A stretch of DNA of 56,790 nt from an uncultured Pseudoflavonifractor sp. Its GTDB lineage: Bacteria; Bacillota; Clostridia; Oscillospirales; Oscillospiraceae. The notes beneath the pieces were generated by a model that saw only the letters and a program-made list of their open reading frames with translations, ran no database searches and was not told the DNA's origin. The stretch spans positions 1 through 56,790 of the forward strand of contig NZ_CALXEG010000014.1 in the NCBI RefSeq assembly GCF_944387275.1, read 5' to 3'. Positions 51,985-56,790 of the stretch are shown here, in pieces. Within the stretch, counting starts at the first letter, position 1. Every line of letters starts with the position of its first letter. The translations under genes and the position numbers were made by a program.

Positions 51985-54228
51985 TCAGAGCAGGCTCATC
52001 TGCTCCTCGCCCCTGTCCTCTCCCTTCAGCAGGGCGCCGGCCACGGGCAGGCTGCGGGCCCGGTAGCGGGCGGTGTTGACGATGGGCGTCCGCTCCACCG
52101 GCTCCACCCGGTCCACGGAATACTTGGGCTTGAGGGTCATCACGTTGACGCCCTGGGTGGTGCGGGTGGCCTTGGGGGCCAGGAGGGCGGTATGGAAGAT
52201 GAGGCAGCGGCCCTCGGTGGAGATCACCGCCAGCTCCAGGTCCTCCCGCAGCAGCAGAGCGGCGGCCAGGGGGGACTTGTCGGAGTAGGCGCCGGTGAGC
52301 TTCCGGCGGCGGGTCTGGGTCTGATAGGCGGAGAGCTCCACACGGGCGGCCTTGCCGTTGCGGAAGAAGAAGAGCAGGTTGCCCGAGTAGTCCCCGGGGA
52401 CGCAGGCCCACACCACGCTCTCCCCCGCCTCCATCTCCAGCTTGGTGGGCAGATAGTCGCCCAGCACGGAGGCCTTGGCGTCGTCGAAGTCGCTCATGCG
52501 GGTCTTGTAGCACTGCTGTTTGTCGGTGAAGACCAGCAGCTCGTCCCGGTTGGTGCACTCCCACTGGAGCCACGCCCCGTCCCCCTCCTTGTACTTCTGC
52601 TCGCTGTTCATGCGCAGAGAGGCGGGGGTGATCTTCTTGAAATACCCCTCCCGGGAGAGGAAGGCGGTGACCGGGTAGTCGGGGATCTCCTCCTCCGGCT
52701 CGGGCTCGGACAGGCGCTGGTGCTCGTAGACGATCTCGGTGCAGCGGGGCTGGGCGTACTTCTTCTTCACCGCCCCCAGCTCGGAGATGATGATCTTCTT
52801 GATGCGGGAGGGATTGCCCACGATGTCCTGGAGGTCGGCGATCTCCTCCTCCAGTGTAGAGGTTTCCTCGATCCGCTTGAGGATATACTCCTTGTTGATG
52901 TTGCGCAGCTTGATGTCGGCCACGTACTCGGCCTGGATATTGTCGATGCCGAAGCCGATCATCAGGTTGGGCACCACCTCGGCATCCTCCTCGGTCTCCC
53001 GGATGATTTTGATGGCCCGGTCGATATCCAGCAGGATCTTCTTCAGGCCCTTGAGCAGGTGGAGCTTCTCCTGCTTCTTCTTCATGACGAAGTAGGTCCG
53101 CCGGCGTACCCCCTCCATCCGCCAGGCCGTCCACTCCTCCAGGATCTCCCGCACGCCCATGACCCGGGGCATGCCGGCGATGAGGATGTTGAAGTTGCAG
53201 GCAAAGGAGTCCATCAGGGGGGTGGCGCGGAACAGCTTCTGCATCAGCTTGTCCGGGTCAGTGCCCCGCTTCAGGTCGATGGTCAGCTTCAGGCCGGTCA
53301 GGTCGGTCTCGTCCCGCATGTCGGCGATCTCCTTCACCTTGCCCGCCTTGATGAGCTCGGCCACCTTGTCCATGATGGCCTCCACGGTGGTGGAGTAGGG
53401 GATCTCGTAGATCTCGATGAGGTTCTCGCTCTTCAGGTAGCGCCACCGGGCCCGGACCTTGAAGGAGCCGCGGCCGGTGTTGTATATCTGGGCGATCTCG
53501 GCGGCGTCGTAGAGCAGCTCGCCGCCGGTGGGGAAATCGGGGGCCTTGAGCACCGCCGTCAGGTCGCAGTCGGGGTGCTTCAGGTACTCCACCGTGGCGT
53601 CGCACACCTCGGCCAGGTTGAAGCCGCACAGGTTGGAGGCCATACCCACGGCGATGCCCTGGTTGGCGGACACCAGCACGTTGGGGAAGGTGGTGGGCAG
53701 CAGGGTGGGCTCCTGCATGGTGCCGTCGTAGTTGTCCACAAAGTCCACGGTGTCCTGGTCGATGTCCCGGAACAGCTCGGCGCAGATGCCGTCCAGCCGC
53801 ACCTCGGTGTAACGGCTGGCGGCCCAGGCCATGTCACGGGAGTAGACCTTGCCGAAGTTGCCCTTGGAGTCCACCAGGGGGTGGAGCAGGGCCCCGTAGC
53901 CCCGGGAGAGACGCACCATGGTGTCGTAGATGGCGGCGTCGCCGTGGGGGTTCAATTTCATGGTCTGGCCCACCACGTTGGCGCTCTTGGTGCGGGCGCC
54001 CCCCAGCAGCTTCATCTGGTACATGGTGTACAGCAGCTTCCGGTGGCTGGGCTTGAAGCCGTCGATCTCCGGGATGGCCCGGGAGACGATGACGCTCATG
54101 GCGTAGGGCATGTAGTTGATCTCCAGCGTCTCGGTGATGGGCTGCTCCAGCACCTCGGGCCGCAGGCCCATGACGTTGGGGTTGTTTTTGTGCTTCGCCC
54201 CCTCCTCGGGGGTTTTTTTCTTAGCCAA
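51985..54228 (-). CDS. parC: Topoisomerase IV subunit A-like (ParC/GyrA family)
   Basis: A 747-aa type IIA topoisomerase breakage-reunion subunit. The catalytic Tyr is in SRYTEVRLDG; the winged-helix GFKPSHRKLLYTMY and LNPHGDAAIYDTMVRLS are conserved. The C-terminal propeller (about 500-735) lacks a canonical GyrA box (QRRGGKG), which favours ParC-type decatenation over supercoiling. The sequence is divergent from textbook ParC, as is the ParE upstream. The pair is split by a secreted-protein gene. Confidence 0.88.
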   Translation of the reverse strand: MAKKKTPEEGAKHKNNPNVMGLRPEVLEQPITETLEINYMPYAMSVIVSRAIPEIDGFKPSHRKLLYTMYQMKLLGGARTKSANVVGQTMKLNPHGDAAIYDTMVRLSRGYGALLHPLVDSKGNFGKVYSRDMAWAASRYTEVRLDGICAELFRDIDQDTVDFVDNYDGTMQEPTLLPTTFPNVLVSANQGIAVGMASNLCGFNLAEVCDATVEYLKHPDCDLTAVLKAPDFPTGGELLYDAAEIAQIYNTGRGSFKVRARWRYLKSENLIEIYEIPYSTTVEAIMDKVAELIKAGKVKEIADMRDETDLTGLKLTIDLKRGTDPDKLMQKLFRATPLMDSFACNFNILIAGMPRVMGVREILEEWTAWRMEGVRRRTYFVMKKKQEKLHLLKGLKKILLDIDRAIKIIRETEEDAEVVPNLMIGFGIDNIQAEYVADIKLRNINKEYILKRIEETSTLEEEIADLQDIVGNPSRIKKIIISELGAVKKKYAQPRCTEIVYEHQRLSEPEPEEEIPDYPVTAFLSREGYFKKITPASLRMNSEQKYKEGDGAWLQWECTNRDELLVFTDKQQCYKTRMSDFDDAKASVLGDYLPTKLEMEAGESVVWACVPGDYSGNLLFFFRNGKAARVELSAYQTQTRRRKLTGAYSDKSPLAAALLLREDLELAVISTEGRCLIFHTALLAPKATRTTQGVNVMTLKPKYSVDRVEPVERTPIVNTARYRARSLPVAGALLKGEDRGEEQMSLL

Positions 54229-54245
54229 TGGTGATCAATCCTCTT

Positions 54246-55808
54246 TCAGTTTCCGCCGGGCAGTCCGATCACGCCGTCGCGGAACAGGGTATCGTCCAGA
54301 ATGTGGGCCATGGCCGGGTCCTCCAGGATGGTCTGATAGAGCTGGCCCCGGCTGGTCTGCCACACGTCGGACGCGGTCTGGCCCGACCAGTTCACCCAGC
54401 CGGTCAGGTAGTCCGTATAGGCCTCCTTCCAGCTGCCGTACAGCTGGCACACCTTGCGTGCCGCGGGCTCCACCATCTCCAGGGCCTCCCGGTAGGTCAC
54501 AAAGCCCGCCAGATAGCCCCACTGGGCCAGAGTGCTCACCCGGAACAGGTCCCAGGCGTCGCTGCCGGCGCTCAGCGTGCCGGCGGTGTCCAGCAGGGCG
54601 GCCCGGTCGGTGATGCCCCAGCCCTCCCGCAGGATCTTGCGGCCTATGTCCGGGCCGGTCATCCCCAGCTGGTTGGTGCTGGTTCCCCCCACCGGGTCGG
54701 TGCCGAAGCGCTGCTTGCCGCCGAAGAGCATGGCCTCGTGGGGGTTGTTCTCGTAGTTGAGCACGGCGCTCATGGCCAGGGCCCAGTGTTCCAGGTTGGA
54801 GCCCTCCGCCACGCTCTTGTCCTCGGTGATGCGCACGTGCTGCTGCTCCCCGATCCACTCCACCTTCTGGCCGAAGAACTCGGCGATGTAGCGGATGGGG
54901 ATATAGGTCCGGTTGTTCTCGGCGTAGGGGGCCACGTCCATCTGGAAGGGGACGCCGTTGCGGGTGGCCTGGGTGCTGCCCAGGGTCATGACGAACACGT
55001 CCTCCGCCCGGCGGATGGTGATGTCCCCCGTCTGGGCGTCATAGTCCACCGTGGAGCCCATCAGCTCGGCCAGCCGCCGGACGGGGACCATGGTGCGCTG
55101 GTAGCGGGCCTGGGCGGCGGTGGTGTCCAGGTAGTCGGCGCTCAGGCGCACCGCCTTGGGGTGGACCACCGCGCCGTCCAGGGTGACAAAAATCAGGCTT
55201 TTGGCGTAGCTGAGCCGCTGGGCCGGGATGATGCCGGTGAGCACGCTGCTGTAGACGTCCTCCATGGTGAACTGCTCATAGGACAGCAGGTACTCCAGCG
55301 CCCCCACGTACACGCCCAGCCCTCCCTCCAGGCCGGTGGTGATATCCCGGGAGGCCAGGACCAGCCGGGCGTTCCACAGGTGGCACAGGTAGGTGGCGGG
55401 CTCCTGGCCGCCGGCGTAGGTGGCCGCCATCTCAAAGTCGGTGCTGTAGGGCACCTTCTCCCCCTTGGCGGCGGCGTTGAGGGCAAATTTGACCGACAGC
55501 AGGCCCAGCTCGAACTGGACGCCCGGGTCCTTATTCATCCGCTGGAGCTCCCGCAGCCGGTTGAAGAGCACCGTATCCACGCCGCTGACCGGCTCCAGGT
55601 TGCCCGCCGCCGCGTGGGCCCGCAGGGACAGGATTTTTTCCCAGGTGTCGGCCTCATAGGCCTGGCTGTCGGGGAACACCACGTACTCCTCCGCCGGACA
55701 CCAGTCGGGCGGCGTGGGCTGCACATCGGCCGCGGAGGCGGTCAGGGACGGCGCGATCAGGGTCAGCGCCAGTGCCAGGGACAGGAACAGCGCGAGGGTC
55801 TTTTTCAT
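54246..55808 (-). CDS. Secreted stalk-domain / DUF1266 protein
   Basis: A 521-aa exported protein. A signal peptide (about 1-27) is followed by a helical region, then a copper amine oxidase N-terminal-like (stalk) domain (about 220-330; TMVPVRRLAELMGSTVDYD and RTYIPIRYIAEFFGQKVEW), then a DUF1266 domain (about 345-480; GWGITDRAALLDTA, AWDLFRVSTLAQWGYLAGF, GSWKEAYTDYLTGW). Function unknown; stalk domains occur in wall-binding proteins of Clostridia. ATG 55808 follows GGGGAG. It sits between the two topoisomerase genes, 17 nt before parC and 76 nt after parE. Confidence 0.85.
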   Translation of the reverse strand: MKKTLALFLSLALALTLIAPSLTASAADVQPTPPDWCPAEEYVVFPDSQAYEADTWEKILSLRAHAAAGNLEPVSGVDTVLFNRLRELQRMNKDPGVQFELGLLSVKFALNAAAKGEKVPYSTDFEMAATYAGGQEPATYLCHLWNARLVLASRDITTGLEGGLGVYVGALEYLLSYEQFTMEDVYSSVLTGIIPAQRLSYAKSLIFVTLDGAVVHPKAVRLSADYLDTTAAQARYQRTMVPVRRLAELMGSTVDYDAQTGDITIRRAEDVFVMTLGSTQATRNGVPFQMDVAPYAENNRTYIPIRYIAEFFGQKVEWIGEQQHVRITEDKSVAEGSNLEHWALAMSAVLNYENNPHEAMLFGGKQRFGTDPVGGTSTNQLGMTGPDIGRKILREGWGITDRAALLDTAGTLSAGSDAWDLFRVSTLAQWGYLAGFVTYREALEMVEPAARKVCQLYGSWKEAYTDYLTGWVNWSGQTASDVWQTSRGQLYQTILEDPAMAHILDDTLFRDGVIGLPGGN

Positions 55809-55884
55809 CACAAAAATCTCCCCATTTCCGTTTGTCCTTTCGGTGACCGCTTCCCGACGGTCTGCTGTCTGTAAACTTGTCCGC

Positions 55885-56790
55885 TTAAGAAATATCCGCC
55901 AGCTCCAGATATTTATACCCGTTTTCGGCAATGTGGTCCTTTCTGCCCTGGAGATTGTCCCCCAGCAGCAGATCGAAGACCTGGGCGGTGCGCTCCACGT
56001 CCTCGGGCATGACCTTGATCAGGCGGCGGGTCTCCGGATTCATGGTGGTGAGCCACATCATGTCCGGCTCGTTCTCGCCCAGGCCCTTGGACCGCTGGAC
56101 GGTGAACTTCTTCCCCTCCAGGGAGGCCACAATGTCGTTCTTCTCCTTGTCGGAGTAGGCGAACCAGGTCTTCTCCTTGCAGTTGATCTCGTAGAGGGGG
56201 GACTCGGCGATATACACATACCCCCGCTGGATGAGGGTGGGGGTGAGGCGGTAGAGCATGGTCAAAATCAGGGTGCGGATCTGGAAGCCGTCCACGTCGG
56301 CATCGGTACAGATGACCACCTTGTTCCACCGCAGGTTCATGAGGTCAAAGGTGGCCATGTCCTTGGCGTGCTTGTCGTTGACCTCCACGCCGCAGCCCAG
56401 CACCTTTAAGAGGTCGGTGATGATCTCGCTCTTGAAGATCTTGGCGTAGTCGGCCTTGAGGCAGTTCAAAATCTTGCCCCGGACGGGCATGATGCCCTGG
56501 AACTCGGCGTCCCGGCTCAGCTTGACCGCGCCCATGGCCGAGTCGCCCTCCACGATGTAGAGCTCCCGGCGCTCGGTGTCCTTGGTGCGGCAGTCCACGA
56601 ACTTCTGCACCCGGTTGGAGATGTCCATGCTGCCGGTCAGCTTCTTCTTGATGTTGAGCCGGGCCTTCTCCGCGTTCTCCCGGGCCCGCTTGTTGATGAG
56701 CACCTGCTCGCCGATCTTCTGGGCGTCAAAGGGGTTCTCGATGAAGTAGACCTCCATCTGGCTCTTGAGGAACTCGGTCATGGCCTCCTG
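55885..56790 (-). CDS. parE: Topoisomerase IV subunit B-like (ParE/GyrB), 3' part only
   Basis: The last 301 or so residues of a type IIA topoisomerase ATPase subunit; the gene continues past the window's right end. The TOPRIM domain is present: LYIVEGDSAMGAV (catalytic Glu) and CTDADVDGFQIRTLILTML (the DxD metal pair), followed by RSKGLGENEPDMMW and the C-terminal GDNLQGRKDHI tail. The VDGFQI in place of the usual VDGAHI marks a divergent clostridial branch. ATPase domain not visible here. Confidence 0.92.
   Translation of the reverse strand, partial: QEAMTEFLKSQMEVYFIENPFDAQKIGEQVLINKRARENAEKARLNIKKKLTGSMDISNRVQKFVDCRTKDTERRELYIVEGDSAMGAVKLSRDAEFQGIMPVRGKILNCLKADYAKIFKSEIITDLLKVLGCGVEVNDKHAKDMATFDLMNLRWNKVVICTDADVDGFQIRTLILTMLYRLTPTLIQRGYVYIAESPLYEINCKEKTWFAYSDKEKNDIVASLEGKKFTVQRSKGLGENEPDMMWLTTMNPETRRLIKVMPEDVERTAQVFDLLLGDNLQGRKDHIAENGYKYLELADIS

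Overview
The window is 56.8 kb of a high-GC, low-spacer genome. The organism is most likely a Gram-positive gut-type Clostridia member, probably Oscillospiraceae (Flavonifractor/Oscillibacter-like). The reasons are a V-type ATPase, RNase J, YlmH, DUF896, LPxTG sorting signals with a class D-like sortase, c-di-GMP-I riboswitches and a divergent ParC/ParE pair. The family assignment is inference from gene content and codon/GC style; there is no rRNA to confirm it. I see no tRNA, rRNA, CRISPR array, insertion sequence or prophage gene.

Layout. (1) 1-9.1 kb, minus strand: a complete V-type ATPase operon in the order G/H-I-K-E-C-F-A-B-D, with a near-consensus promoter at its head and a terminator hairpin at its tail. 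Its rotor subunit keeps the residues that bind Na+ in Enterococcus hirae NtpK. (2) 9.2-11.7 kb, minus: a DUF4015-like secreted or anchored glycosidase-fold protein, a MarR regulator, an ArsC/Spx-like protein and a DUF1653 protein. (3) 12.2-13.8 kb, plus: RNase J with a roughly 240-nt leader. (4) 13.9-18.5 kb, minus: a response regulator-histidine kinase-HtrA operon (an envelope-stress arrangement) followed by YlmH and DUF896. (5) 18.6-20.9 kb, minus: a CDF exporter (Mn-type metal residues), DUF1294 and a C39-like peptidase.

(6) 21-37.7 kb is the accessory heart of the window, a surface-display and pilus island. Two LPQTG-anchored repeat proteins (1882 and 866 aa) are each preceded on the minus strand by a cyclic-di-GMP-I (GEMM) riboswitch. 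Upstream, two promoters share a 13-bp motif placed exactly 9 nt from each -10 box, in a direct-repeat geometry typical of SARP activators. Next to them, divergently, lies a SARP/BTAD regulator whose C-terminus looks like a degenerate GGDEF domain. A class D-like sortase, a transglutaminase-like protein, and type IV pilus parts (PilC-like, four small membrane/pilin-like proteins, PilT) follow on the plus strand. A small orphan family has one member in each half of the island (at 27.0 and 37.4 kb). I read this as one c-di-GMP-tuned adhesion programme; that is inference.

(7) 37.8-47.4 kb, plus: RecJ, Rel (bifunctional (p)ppGpp enzyme), a small unknown protein, then an ATP-grasp ligase, an Asp/Glu racemase and a MurE paralogue that together look like a D-amino-acid peptidoglycan-modification cassette, then a QueG-like Fe-S protein and a CBS-pair protein. 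(8) 47.5-56.8 kb, minus: ParE-like (cut by the window end), a stalk-domain/DUF1266 secreted protein wedged between ParE and ParC, ParC-like, YitT, LUD protein, GH13 amylase and a membrane-anchored XRE regulator.
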